Shown: piece after piece, positions 23,168 to 35,200 of the stretch
Layout: the number at the start of each line of letters is the position of its first letter
Position numbering within the stretch: the first letter of the stretch is position 1
NCBI GenBank assembly: GCA_023375675.1
Contig: JALQBC010000029.1
Coordinates: 248,001 to 312,000, forward strand
DNA length: 64,000 nucleotides
From: Cytospora piceicola
Taxonomy: Eukaryota > Ascomycota > Sordariomycetes > Diaporthales > Cytosporaceae
Direction: 5' to 3'
Notes under the pieces: generated by a model
Seen by the model: only the letters and a program-made list of their open reading frames with translations
What the model was told of the DNA's origin: nothing
Database searches by the model: none
Position numbers and translations under genes: made by a program

Positions 23168-26020
23168 ATGGCCTCCATACCCGTCGAAGATCCGCCCGTG
23201 GATAAAACCGAGCAGCAGAATCCAGCTCTCCGGCCCCTAGTCCCTCCCAGTCCCCCTTCAACAGCCACGGAAATCAGCTCCAGCACAGAAAGCGACACGG
23301 ACTCACAGACATCCGAGCCCAGGCCCATCCCCGACGATGACCCCTGCCAACCACCCCCTTACCCCCTCCCACCCCGGCCGAGAGGTCACCAGTCCGTCCT
23401 CCCCGAGGACCTCAAGACCCCAGACAGCCACGTCCCGCGGGACCCTCGGCTCATCCGGCTGACGGGCGCGCACCCCTTCAACGTCGAGCCGCCCCTGACG
23501 GAGCTCTGGGACGAGGGCTTCATCACGAGCCGGGACCTGCACTACGTCCGGAACCACGGGGCCGTGCCGCCCGTCCGCGACGGCGAGGACGCCCTGGGCT
23601 GGGCCCTCAGCGTCTCGGGCCTGGTCGAGAACCCCCTGGACCTGACCCTGCGGGACCTCCTCGCCGGCTTCGACCAGGTCACGTACCCGGTCACGCTCGT
23701 GTGCGCGGGGAACCGCCGCAAGGAGCAGAACGTCGTCCGCAAGACAAAGGGCTTCTCGTGGGGCGCCGCCGGCCTGGCGACCGCCCTGTGGACCGGCGTG
23801 CCGCTGGGCGCCCTCCTGGCCCGGGCTCGGCCGCTGGCCGGGGGCGGCGGCGGCGCCGGTGCCCCGCGCGCGCGGTACGTCTGCTTCGAGGGCGCCGAGA
23901 GCCTGCCCAACGGGCGCTACGGCACGAGCATCCGGCTCAGCTGGGCCATGGACCCGGCGCGCGGGGTGCTCGTCGCGCACGGCATGAACGGCGAGGGGAT
24001 CCCGCCCGACCACGGGAGGCCGCTGCGGGTCGTCGTGCCGGGGCAGATCGGCGGGCGGAGCGTCAAGTGGCTGCGGCGGATCGTGGTCACGGCGGAGCCG
24101 AGCGACAGCTGGTACCACATCTACGACAACAGGGTGCTGCCGACGTCCATCAGCCCCGAGGCGAGCGCGGGCCTGCCCGACACGTGGAGGGACGAGAGGT
24201 ATGCGATCTACGACCTGAACACGAACAGTGCGGTGGCCAGGCCGGCGCATGACGAGAGGGTGGAATTGAGTGGGAGGGGAGAAGGGGAGGCGGAGAAGGA
24301 GGGCGAAGAGACGTATAAGATACGGGGATATGCGTATGCGGGTGGCGGGAAACGCGTCACCCGTGTCGAGGTGTCCCTCGACCGGGGCAGGTCCTGGCGC
24401 CTGGCCGATATCAGCTACCCGGAAGACGAGTACCGCCTCGCAGGCGAGGGGGAGATGCTTTTCGGAGGGAGGCTGGACATGAGCTGGCGGGATACGTGCT
24501 TCTGCTGGTGCTTCTGGTCCTTGGACGTCCCGATCCAAGATCTCACAGATGAGGACGTCTGTACTGGCGACATGATGGTCCGGGCCATGGACGAGGCAAT
24601 GATGGTGCAACCGCGAGATATGTACTGGAGCGTGCTGGGGATGATGAACAACCCCTGGTACCGGGTGGTGATACACCGGGAAGGGGATGCGCTGAGGTTC
24701 GAGCATCCAACACAACCAGCGTTGATACCCGGCGGGTGGATGGAGAGGGTGAAGAAAGGAGGTGGAAACCTGTCCAACGGATCATGGGGCGAAATAGAGC
24801 CGGGCGACGAAGTGGAACAGAAGCCCTTTATTGAACCTGACAAGATGATCGCGATGGTGAGCAAAGATGTAAAGAGGGAGATAAGTATCGAGCAGGTTAA
24901 GGAGCACGAGGCTGAGGAGGAGCCCTGGTTTGTTCTCAGCGGCGAGGTGTACGATGGCACCAAGTTCCTCGAGGCGCATCCAGGTGGCGCCGCCTCGATC
25001 ATCGCTGCCGCCGGGCAGGACGTCACGGAGGAGTTCATGGCGATTCGTAAGTCTTCGCTGCCCCCGTTATCCGCGACTTACTAATCACAGAATACAACAG
25101 ACAGCGAGAATGCCAAAGCCATGATGCCTTCGTACCACATAGGCACGCTAGACGAAAAATCGAGGAAGAGACTCATCGACTCTGGCGAACACACAAACAG
25201 CTCCGACTTATCGGCGCCACGATCCATGTTCCTCCACCCAAAGACATGGAACAAAGCGAGGCTGACGTGCAAGACACCCATTAACAGTGACACTAAGATC
25301 TTCACCTTCACACTCGACCATGAGGGCCAAGGAATCGGTCTCTCCATAGGCCAGCACGTACTGCTGCGCCTGCGCGACCCGGTCACGCGCGAAGCCATCA
25401 TCCGAGCGTACACGCCCTTGTCAGACTCCGCTATTGAAAGGGGCAAGCTTGATCTGCTCGTCAAGGTCTATCACCCGAGCGAGGACGGCAAATACAAAGG
25501 CGGGACCATGACACAAGCTCTGGACTCGATACCGCTAGGGCACTGGGTGGACTTCAAGGGACCCGTGGGCAAGTTTGAGTATCTTGGAAGGGGGAGATGT
25601 AGTATCGGCAGGAAGGAGAGGATGGTCAGGAGGTTTGTGATGATCTGCGCAGGCAGCGGCATCACGCCCATCTTTTCGGTGCTGAGGGCTGTCCTCAAGG
25701 ACCCGGAGGACGAGACACATTGTTTCGTGCTGGATGGGAATCGGACCGAAGAGGATATCCTGTGCAAGATGGAGATAGATGTCCTCACTGACGGGAAAGA
25801 GGATAGGTGCAGGTTGATACATTCCCTCAGTCGACCGGATGACGGTTGGACGGGAGCAAAGGGCAGAATGGACAGGAAGTTCTTTGAGAATGAGGTTGGG
25901 CCGCCAGGCAAGGAGCGAGATGAGCTGGTCATGGTCTGCGGGCCTGAGCCGATGGAGAGAAGCGTCAGAGAACATTTCGTATACATGGGCTGGAGGGAGG
26001 AAGATTTGCTATTCTTTTGA
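23168..26020 (+). CDS. niaD: Assimilatory nitrate reductase (NAD(P)H, Mo-cofactor/heme/FAD)
   Basis: Reduces nitrate to nitrite in the cytosol, the first step of nitrate assimilation. Exons 23168-25046 and 25101-26020 join across a 54-bp intron (branch-like ctaat near 25,081), giving 932 aa. The join makes MAIHSENAKAMM and places the second heme-ligand His at the boundary. Domain order: Mo-pterin (VRNHGAVP; molybdenum-ligand Cys about 179 in CAGNRRKEQNV; GQIGGRSVKW), dimerisation (NNPWYRV), cytochrome b5 with HPGG at about 604, FAD with RAYTP near 728, and NAD(P)H with CAGSGITP near 808 and CGPEP near 905. The ATG at 23168 (MASIPVEDP) is preferred because the frame upstream is AT-rich and unlike coding DNA. 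The Mo domain carries a Gly/Ala-rich insertion (about 227-236). No nitrite reductase or nitrate transporter lies nearby. Confidence 0.95.
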
Positions 26021-26149
26021 GCACCGCATACCTAGGCGTCAATTAAAGAAATGGCAAAAGATATATGAACGGGATTTGTGCACTTATATTTTCCGACAGA
26101 ATTGGCTCAGCAACACGTTCTCCCGCAAGTTCGGGGGGACCAATACTGC

Positions 26150-27406
26150 TCAGCCGAATATGAACGCCTCATAGTTCTCCCTGATCCGCTCCACACCCTT
26201 TCGAAGATCCCAACCCTTCACCTCGCACACCTTTCTGTACATTTCCTCCAGGGCAACGTCCATATCCTGCCCGGCAGTATGCAGGTCGCTCTCAATCAGT
26301 AATCTGTCATCTGGGCATGCACTGATGACCTCATCGGCGATGTGCTTCTTCCTCTCACGATCGTGGCCACCCGTCGAGTAGTTCACACACATGCTGAAGG
26401 AGAAGAAGATTTTTGCAGGACAGCTGCGGTCGTCGACGTACTGCTTAAGCGTCTGAACCGCGCTGCTGAAAGAGTGCAGGCAGATGCGAGGTGGGTACGG
26501 CTTTGGTTTGTACTTTATTTTCCCTTGCACACCCGCAGCATCGTTTACCTCGTCGTCCTCAGAATCCGAAGAGAAGTCCTCATTGACGCCCTCGGCTATC
26601 CGTCTCTTCTCCCTGCTCGACACCACCCTTTTCTCGTGGCCTTTCCAGGTAGATTTCAGTGCGTCGTATAATACCCCGGGCGCTTGCACACCGTGGACAC
26701 TGACAGCCCGGCCGGTCTCTCCGGCCAAGTTGAGCTGGGCCTTGAAGATCCGAACTTGGTGGTCCGTATTAACCCGATATGGAGACAAGCTCTCTCCATT
26801 GCGTCTTCCTGGGGTCATTCCCTTTTCCGGGTCGCCTTGGAAGACACCATGGCTGGGAAGACGGAAAGCTTTGTCGATTCCAATCTCGCCAACAAGGGCA
26901 TAAGGATGGGCCTCGAGGTAGCTCCGCGTCTGCGCCAGCAAGGACGATAATGGCTGAGGCGTGGGAAGTTGTATCACGAAGTCCTCGTCATCTTTGGTTT
27001 GGGGTGCCGGTGATAGCACGGCATTGTAGTGCCGCAATTTCTCGCTGTCCAAGTCTGAAGATGATGGATCGTAGGTGGCTTCCTCGGCAGACAAGCTGTC
27101 GTCATACAGCTGGTGAGAGAACCAAGGGTGCCAGCCAAAGGCTGGTACTATTTTGTCAGAGAGATGGGCGGCATCAGATCCGTTAGGATGGACAATCGCG
27201 CGACCCTTGACACGGTGCTCTTCAGCTACCTGGGCAACCAGTTCCTGGTCTTGAGAGCGGGTGGCCATGACTGTCAATGCGCGGGCTTTCATGGTGGTTG
27301 ATATGCTGGGAATGGAGGACATGGTGTCTGTAGGATGACAGTGGGCGTCGAAGACTCCCAGATCCCAAGGGAACGGCTCTTCGCCCGAGGTGGTGTCTCC
27401 TCCCAT
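26150..27406 (-). CDS. TatD-family metal-dependent hydrolase, Scn1-like
   Basis: Single-exon frame of 418 aa. It contains the TatD-family landmarks: DAHCHPTD (metal-binding HxH) near residue 20, FGWHPWF near 90, VGEIGID near 170, VSVHG near 235, CLHSFS near 310 and a late LLIESDLH carrying the final Asp. The long version with acidic insertions matches fungal Scn1, named from S. pombe as a Cut9-interacting protein; TatD relatives are 3'-5' nucleases. Whether this protein acts on DNA or RNA cannot be told from sequence. It converges on nitrate reductase with only 129 bases between the two stop codons. The ATG at 27404-27406 is the first in frame after plausible leader sequence. Confidence 0.82.
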   Translation of the reverse strand: MGGDTTSGEEPFPWDLGVFDAHCHPTDTMSSIPSISTTMKARALTVMATRSQDQELVAQVAEEHRVKGRAIVHPNGSDAAHLSDKIVPAFGWHPWFSHQLYDDSLSAEEATYDPSSSDLDSEKLRHYNAVLSPAPQTKDDEDFVIQLPTPQPLSSLLAQTRSYLEAHPYALVGEIGIDKAFRLPSHGVFQGDPEKGMTPGRRNGESLSPYRVNTDHQVRIFKAQLNLAGETGRAVSVHGVQAPGVLYDALKSTWKGHEKRVVSSREKRRIAEGVNEDFSSDSEDDEVNDAAGVQGKIKYKPKPYPPRICLHSFSSAVQTLKQYVDDRSCPAKIFFSFSMCVNYSTGGHDRERKKHIADEVISACPDDRLLIESDLHTAGQDMDVALEEMYRKVCEVKGWDLRKGVERIRENYEAFIFG

Positions 27407-28061
27407 GCCGGGCTATCTCGTCGGTGAGTAGATAAATGTGTAACGTGGTTAAGATCGTGCCCTGGTCGTCGTTGGGCACGGAAGGTATGTATTCGATGCT
27501 CACGGCTCTATATGGAGAATGTAAGATGTAACCGGTCGAGTTAAATATATGTTAATTCATGAACATCAGATCTCAGGTGGAGGTGGTGGGTACTTGGGTT
27601 TGATATGATGTAAGAAGGTGCGGCTCTGCGTGGAGGCCCTGATAAACACTTTGAAAGACGCCGAATGTAATCGAATAAATTCTAGGATGTTGGCCTTGAC
27701 CCGTTTGGAAGTTTGACCTGACAGCCTGAATGGTGATGTTCTCGTCTGGTCGGTAGTCCAGTTCCTTTCGGTGTTTCTTGTGCCACTCACTGGCAATGCG
27801 CAATTGCGGACGATGGCTCGGTCCACCTGCATTGCCAGGGGCGTTTACTGTGGTAACGTTTCGGCCCAGGAATATCCAGGCACGTCCCGTCTGCACTTGA
27901 GGTACCTAGGTAGGAGGTAGCTAGGTAGGCGGGTACAGGGTCTAAATGTAAAAGACAGTGAATGTTTCGCGGGTTCGCGGGTGGCATTTTAGCGCCTGTC
28001 GTCCCCCGGAAACATGCCTGTACTGTATACTTAGGTACTTATCGGGTACCTACTGTACCAG
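27407..28061. other. Intergenic left of the AT-rich island
   Basis: 655 bases of normal composition between the Scn1-like start and the inverted repeat. A CTAGGTAGG-rich stretch at about 27,900-27,940 resembles simple repeats common in these genomes. A - strand frame at 27,573-27,896 has no family resemblance or good start context and is not called. Confidence 0.55.
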
Positions 28062-28105
28062 TAGAGTCCCCACCCGGGAAGTGGAACGGCCCTGGAAATG
28101 GAACG
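28062..28105 (+). repeat. Left terminal inverted repeat of the island
   Basis: 44 bp pairing with 39115-39158. It contains two copies of ggaacgg 18 bases apart and begins with TA. It lies in sequence of normal composition; about 270 bases of GC-normal DNA follow before RIP-type DNA begins near 28,375. Confidence 0.8.
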
Positions 28106-28179
28106 GCTGTACACATTTTGGCCAGCCCTTCAACCTTAAATATCTCAACCACCTTTGATCGTATTGACTAGATCTATAT

Positions 28180-28374
28180 GCCTTCCGTTAGGAAGGTTGA
28201 TGTTTGTTTTACAAGGCGGGCGAGCACAATAGAAAATTGTTGCCCTTGAGATGTGTGCCACCTGTTTTTGATTCTGATTGGCTCTGAATTACAATCATGC
28301 TGATTCGCTACAGCACCCGTCTAGAGGATCTGATTGGCTATGAAAAGCAGTGTTTTTAGCCGTCGAACGGCTAA
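28180..28374 (+). repeat. Left sub-terminal palindromes and repeated tgattggct
   Basis: A palindrome ccttccgttaggaagg at 28181-28196 has its reverse complement at 37375-37390 near the other side of the island. A second palindrome, ttagccg-tcgaa-cggctaa, lies at about 28,356-28,374 exactly where the RIP-like composition begins. The 9-mer tgattggct (a CCAAT-type core) occurs twice, near 28,276 and 28,330. Their roles are unknown. Confidence 0.5.
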
Positions 28375-28700
28375 GAGAACTAGAGATTGTAAGGCCTTTT
28401 AATGCCTGCCGGAAGACTTACAGTTACTTTAAGGCTTAGATAAGGTCAGACTTACGATAAGGCTTCGAACTAAGATGTACGCTCGAGTTTTAATCCGATT
28501 AAAACGTAGTTACCTAAATCTGAATCTTTAGAAAAAGGGCTATTAAACGGTATATTTAATTAAATCGTAGCCCTTAAAATAGGCTTAGTATTAAAGCTAA
28601 TAGTTCTAATTCTGTAAGTTCTTAAGGTTCTTAACCCGAACCCTAGCCTTTCCCTCCTTTCTTCTTTACCGAAGGCTTATATAAGCCTTTAGATTCGAAT
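28375..28700. other. AT-rich RIP-like sequence, unassigned
   Basis: TpA-rich DNA between the left sub-terminal palindromes and the tetranucleotide array. I could not recognise any domain on either strand. Confidence 0.5.
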
Positions 28701-29100
28701 TAAGTAAGTAAGTAAGTAGGTAAGTAAGTAAGTAGGTAAGTAAGTAGGTAAGTTTGCTAGTAAATTAGCTAGTAAGTAAATTCGCTATTAAATAAGTAAA
28801 TAAATAAGTAAGTAGGTAGGTAGGTAAGTAAGTAGGTAGGTAAGTAAGTAGGTAGGTAAGTAAGTAGGTAAGTAAGTAGGTAAGTAAGTAGGTAAGTAAG
28901 TAAGTAAGTTTGCTAGTAAATTAGCTACTAAGTAAATTCGCTATTAAATAAGTAAATAAATAAGTAAGTAGGTAGGTAAGTAAGTAGGTAAGTAAGTAAG
29001 TAGGTAGGTAAGTAAGTAGGTAGGTAAGTAAGTAAAGTAGTTAATAAGTTAGTTAATAAGTTAGTTAGTAAGTTAGCTAGTAAGTAAATTTGCTATTAAA

Positions 29101-29145
<45 letters not shown>

Positions 29146-29187
29146 TAGTTAGTAAGTTAGTTAGTAAGTTAGCTAGTAACTAAGTAG

Positions 29188-29228
<41 letters not shown>

Positions 29229-29338
29229 TAAGTAAGTAAGTAAGTAAGTAGGTAAGTAAGTAAGTAGGTAAGTAGGTAAGTAGGTAAGTAAATAAGTAAG
29301 TTAGTTAGTAAGTTAGTTAGTAAAGTAGTTATTAAAGT
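28701..29338. repeat. TAAG/TAGG tetranucleotide array with 156-bp higher-order repeat
   Basis: About 640 bases made almost wholly of TAAG and TAGG units with interruptions such as agtttgctagtaaatt. That interruption and its following 70 bases occur twice, at 28,751 and 28,907, so a longer 156-bp unit has been duplicated inside the array. Read on the + strand, the units create dozens of GTAAGT strings. Confidence 0.85.
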
Positions 29339-29574
29339 AGCTAATATTATAATATATTAGAATAATAAAGGTAAAGCTATAATTTTAATATAATATAAGC
29401 ATTTTATTTAAAAAGAAAGGGAAGGCTTAAGTATAGTTAAGCCCTTTTAATCGAAGGTTTAAATACTAAGGTATAGTAAAGCTTAAAAGGTTACTTAGTT
29501 TATATATAAGCGTGTTAAGTTAAGTAACCCTTAAGCTTACGCTATTATATTATAGCTAGTAATTTAGTTATTTA
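29339..29574. other. AT-rich spacer between tetranucleotide arrays
   Basis: RIP-like AT-rich DNA of about 235 bases separating two arrays. Nothing recognised. Confidence 0.5.
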
Positions 29575-29791
29575 AGTATTAAGTAAGTAAGTAAGTAACT
29601 AAGTAGCTTAGTTAATAAGTAAGTAAATAAGTAAGTAGTTAAGTTAGCTAATAAGTTAGCTAGTAACTTAGCTATTAAGTAAATTAACTAATAAATAAAA
29701 TAGTTAATAAGTAAGTTAGCTAGTAAGTTAGCTAGTAAAGTAGTTAGTTAAATAGCTAGTAAAGTAGTTAGTAACTTAGTTATATAATTAT

Positions 29792-29839
<48 letters not shown>

Positions 29840-29967
29840 TAAGTAAGTTAATAAGTAAGTTAACTAATAAGTTAACTAGTAAGTTAGCTATTAAAATAGC
29901 TAATAAGTTAGTTATTTAGTTATTAAGTAAGTAAATAAGTAGGTAAGTATATAAGTAAGTTAGCTAA
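29575..29967. repeat. Second TAAG-type array, left of the gypsy element
   Basis: TAAG/TTAG/CTAA-type units up to the gypsy target duplication gctaa (29963-29967). The array continues after the element at 37023, so the retroelement landed inside it. Confidence 0.8.
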
Positions 29968-30191
29968 TGTTACGACGTAGCGTAGCTGTACGTACCATCT
30001 GACCCTAACCCTAAGGCTAGCTGGTAACACCTAGCAGACAGCCCCACCTGCACCTTAGACTTTCTTTAAAGGGCTAACCTTACGTTTCCCTTTCTGTTTC
30101 TTTTTCTTCTTCTCTATAACGACGATTCGATTAAAATTCGTAATATACCTAATTTAAAAGCCTAGCCTTTTATATATCTCGTACCGTAATA
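29968..30191 (+). repeat. 5' LTR of the chromovirus
   Basis: 224 bp aligning without gaps to 36799-37022, with transitions as the only differences I see. Starts TGTTACG and ends TA, where the partner has CA. Contains a telomere-like string ccctaaccctaa at 30003-30014. Confidence 0.9.
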
Positions 30192-32230
30192 TAATTTCAA
30201 TCGACTTAATCGTTTACTACAATCGATCCCTATATCGCGACCTAAATTTAGTTATCGCTAATTAACTAAAAAAAAACCCTACAACCGCCTAAGCGACCGC
30301 GCCGATAACCGACCTCTACCCGAGTAAAGCCAGAAAGAGAACGACTAAACGTTATACGAATAACCGAATATAGCTAAAACTCCCGAAGAGCACGCCTCCG
30401 AACAGCGCGCCGAGGCCTATAAATAAGTCCGATTTAACATTACCGACCTAAACAGTACTTTACCCAAAAAGGACAAAATCGTAAACACGCCTCTCCGTCG
30501 AAAATCCCTCGACACGATAAAACAGACAGTCCTCTTAACTACCTTTATTAAAAAGATAGTAACCCTACAGAATAAAGACGGCTAAAATAAAGAGATAGTC
30601 GTTACTATTAACTCTACTTACGATAACTTCGTTAAAAGTATTAAAGAATAAGATCTCCCTATAGAATACCGTTACCTAAACAATAAAATCAGCCTAAACA
30701 ATAATTTAATAGAAAAGGTCGCTTCTACTACTAAGATCTATAGTAATAATCTAAATAAAGCTGCTTTCTATTTCATCCCCTTAACCGCTACTAGTAAAGC
30801 CTAATAGCCTAACTTTAAAAGAAGTATAAACTTTACTACCTTTTAAAAAAAGTTTATAGAAAACCTTAATATCTTATACTAAAAGTTTAAGTTTCACGCT
30901 ATCGCCTTAATAACATCCCGCCTATAAACGTATAAGATCTATTAGATTACTTATAAACTAAACGGTAATTAAGTTATACTCTGCTAATAAATCCACTTTC
31001 TTAAACGACAAAGCATAGTCGATCACGATAAAAACAATTACAAAAAGGACAATCACGATAAAGATAACCCTAATAACGACGATAAAAGCTCCCGCAAAAG
31101 CCTACTTCTCCGTATCGCCTAGCAAAAAGGTAAAACTATAAATCTTTAAAAAAAAATCAATAAGTTAACTTAAAAGCTAAAAAAGGCTAATAATTCAATC
31201 GCTTTCCTATACTCGCGGCAATATAAGCATTCCTATTCTATAGATTTTACAGCTAGTAATACACGCGTCGAACGCTCTACGAAAGTAGACAAACCTAGTA
31301 TCTTTTATAATAACCCTACCGAAAACAAAATAGATTTCGAGTTTTAGTTCGATACTATATAAAGAAAGTTAACTACGAATACTAACTACTACCGCAATAA
31401 AGACAACAAAATAACCGTAATTAAAACGAAGCTTAACAGTAATACTACTAAAGATCTAATACCTTATATTCGCGTCTCGAATCTAAACCGTATTAAAACC
31501 GCTAACAAGCTAATAATATACCTTTAAAATAAGTACTTTAATTATAATAAAACCGATAAGGCCGAAAACAAGTTTAATACTTTCGCTATAAAAGCTAAAG
31601 ATAATTTCCTTAAGTTTAAGAATAAGTTCGTCCGACTTATAAGAAAAAGCAGTAAGCCTCGTACTAAATAGAAGAACCTTTTAAAAAAGAAAATCACTAA
31701 CCGCCTAAACAACGCCTTAGTTACTTAGTTCTTAAACCTAACCGTTAATTTTAATAAAATCTGTTAGCTATATCAGTAGGTTAATCTCAACTTTAAAATA
31801 TAAGCTAAACATAAAGTAGCCACAACTACTAAAAAGGCTACTACTATAACTAACGGCAATAACAGTAACGGTAATAAAGATAAAACTCGACGAACTAACA
31901 GATCCGGACAATCTGTCTTTAAATCTTAAAATAATAAAACGACTACTAACAACCGCGGCTAAAAGCCTTATAAGCGCTAATAGGCTAAAGGTAAACTTAC
32001 CGAACTAAAAGTTATTAAGCTTACCGCGGAAAGACGCTACTTTAATTATCGTAAAGTAGGTTACCGCGCTCGGAATTATCCTACTCCTTTCCCGGGCAAT
32101 AGTAAAAGAAAGAAAAACGACTATACTCGCCTAATCGAAATCGCTACTCGTATAAAATACGATTTATCTATCCTTACCTTTATAAAGGATAAACTAGATA
32201 AAGACTCGGGAAATAAGTAGCCCTAAGAAA
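30192..32230 (+). pseudogene. Degraded gag of the chromovirus
   Basis: Between the 5' LTR and the pol region. A single CCHC-type zinc knuckle is still visible at about 32,036-32,080, with Tyr in the places where the family has Cys or His, as expected from TGY/CAY to TAY change. Upstream, a long basic and polar stretch fits gag. Stops are frequent. Confidence 0.65.
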
Positions 32231-32279
32231 TCCCGACTCTTACCTAAAGCCTACAAAATCAACAAAGACCTTAGAAATT

Positions 32280-35200
32280 AATAAGGTATCAGAATTAAAA
32301 TAAATAACAATCTCCTTTAACTTTTTACAATAGTTCTTAAAAAAAGACCTATTCCTCGTCCTTAGTACTTTAGCTTATAATAAATTATTTATAACTATAA
32401 CTAACTACCTTATTAACATAGGAGTAAAAGGCTATATATTTATTAGCCTCCTATTCGTATAACGTATATTAAAGAAACTAAAACCTAAAAGAGTAATAAG
32501 CTTTTACCCTTAACTAGTTAAAAAATACGATAGTAAGCTGTTATCTACTTAATTAATTAATATAACGTTACGTTTATAGCTCGAGATCTAAGGATATATA
32601 TTCCTAACTATATTCCTTATATTAAATATAAAACACGACATAATACTAAGACGTAAATAGTTAAAATACTATAACGTACTACCGGACGTTTATAAGCATC
32701 GTCTCCTCTTTCTATTAAATAAAAAGACTTCGGCTAATAAGCCTACATAAATAAGCTACTTTAAGCCTAAGATAAACCTATAAAATCCTACCCCTACTAA
32801 CGTATAAAACCTATAAGATCTTACCCTTACTAACGTACCTATCAATCCGCTAGTAAAGGATAAAAAGAGACGTATAAAAAGAAAAGTCCGACGTCGGATT
32901 AATAAGTTATAAATAAAAATAGATTAGTTACGTAAACAGACTGTCCCTACCTTTAACATTATTACTCTAACCCTTATATATAGTCACCAGGTAAGACTAT
33001 CGTTACATACCTCTCGTCTTACTTTATTTATCTATACCCCGGAAACAAAACAGATAGAACGACAACTTAAAGAATAAGACAATATACTTAAAAAAACAGA
33101 TAATATCTCGTCCCTAACCTCTACCTCCGCCTTATTACCTCTACCGAGTTCTCTAAAAATAAAGCGTAACATATAAAAACCGTATATTCTTAAATAAAAT
33201 AGTATTAGCTAGTATAAAGATAAACTAATCAATATAGCTTTAGTTAATACAGCGTCGTTCTTTAATATTACTAAGTAAACCTATATTAGTATAACTAATC
33301 TTTACGAAATCGACTATATTATCGTAAACTTAAAATCCGAAGACATACCTAACAACGATAAAGAATACAAACGACTAGCTCGATAAATTATTCCTCTTAA
33401 ATATTACGATCTTCTAGATATATAAAGTAAAGCTTAATCAGATAAACTTACTAATTATCGCCTAAGAGTAGACTATTATATATACCTAAATAATAATATA
33501 TACCTAAAAAGCCTTAGTTACTTACCCTTATATAAAATATTATTAAAAGAACTCGAGATAGCTTAAGCCTATATTTAAGATAACCTTAATAAAAGATTCA
33601 TTATTCCTAGTAGTATCTCTTAAGCAGCCCTAATACTAATAGCACTAAAGCCTAAAAAAGGTTTACGTTTCTATATAAACTATCGAAAACTTAATACGCT
33701 TATAAAGAAAAATCGATATCTATTACCGTTAATCGAAGAAATAATAGCCTATATATCTAAAGCTAAAATCTTTATAAAACTCGATATTCGCTAAGCCTTT
33801 TATAAAGTAAAGCTAGCTCGACCGGAAAATAAAAAACTAATAACCTTCCGTACCCGATATAAAACATTTAAGTATAAAGTAGTTCCCTTCGGATTAACAA
33901 ATAGTTTAGCGACTTTCTAACAGTTTATTAATAACACTTTATAAGAATACTTAAATATCTTTTACAGTACTTATATCGATAATATTTTAATTTACTCTAA
34001 TAATATCGAAAAGTACCGTAAATACGTCCGGAAAGTTTTAAAACGCCTCCGACAAGCTAATTTACAGGCCGATTTAAAAAAGTATAAATTCTACGTCTTT
34101 CAGACTAAGTATTTCGGATTTATCGTCGGATCGAAAAGCATAGCCGTTAATCCGGATAAGATCTCTATAATAAAAGATTAAAGGTTACTAACGACTATCA
34201 TTAAAGTTTAGTCCTTTTTAAAGATATATAACTTCTACAGAAAATTCGTACCCGCTTATAGCCGTATAATTAAGCCTATAACTAATCTAATAAAGAAAGG
34301 TACACGATAGAAATAAAGAAACGAAAAAACTACTTCTTTTAAAGAGTTAAAACAACAGCTTATATCTACCCCTATATTAACCTACTTCGACTACGATAAG
34401 CCTACACGTTTAAAAACCGACGCGTTAAACGGTATAGTAGCTAAAGTCTTATCGTAACTCTACTCCGATTAAAAATAACACCTTATAGGATTCTTCTTTA
34501 AGAGTATAAAAGGTACCGAGCTTAACTATCTAATCTATAATAAAAAGTTAATAGCTATAGTTAAATCCTTACGTTTTTAAAAACCGGAGTTAATAAGCTT
34601 CTAACGTAATAAGTTCGACATCGTTACTAACCACCGAGCATTAGAATATTTCGGAACTAAACGTTTACTTAATATAAAACAAGCAAACTAAGCAAAAGAG
34701 ATATCGTACTTTAAGTTCTATATTACCTATCGACTTAATAAGGAAAACATAGTCGTAAACACCCTCTCCCGTTAGTATACCGATATAAAACCCCTTAAGT
34801 AATAATAAAAGGACTAGCGAACTATAACTATCTTTCGTTATAATAAAGTCACGGAAGTCTACTCTTTAAAACCTTAAGATCTTTTCGTATATATCGACAT
34901 TCTCGGAGAAACAAGACTATTCGATATCTTACCGTCTACTACATTAAACGTTCTAAACAAAACACAACCACTACTACCCCTATTAGACGTAATATTATCC
35001 GAACGCCTGTTATCTATAAATATAAAAGATCCAGCTTTTAAAGTATACCGAAAAAAGACATAGACTTTAACTAAACCTTAAACGATATTCTAAAATAAAT
35101 ATATACTATATAAAGACCGTCTAATAGTATCTACTACGAAATTCCTCCGTATTCGAGTTATCGAAGATCTATATACCCGAGTAGTAACTACTTATCTTAA

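Noticed and set aside
23303..24715. Long - strand open frame (470 codons) opposite nitrate reductase
   Set aside because: It is a shadow of the very GC-rich sense gene; the sense protein has all nitrate reductase motifs and the antisense translation is Arg/Pro/His-rich with no family features.
27573..27896. 107-codon - strand frame left of the island
   Set aside because: No family resemblance, and the upstream and start context are unconvincing.
28701..29338. CRISPR-like array
   Set aside because: Units are four bases long without unique spacers, and the organism is a fungus.
30003..30014. Telomere or former chromosome end
   Set aside because: Only two repeat units, present identically in both LTRs of a retroelement, so it belongs to the LTR.
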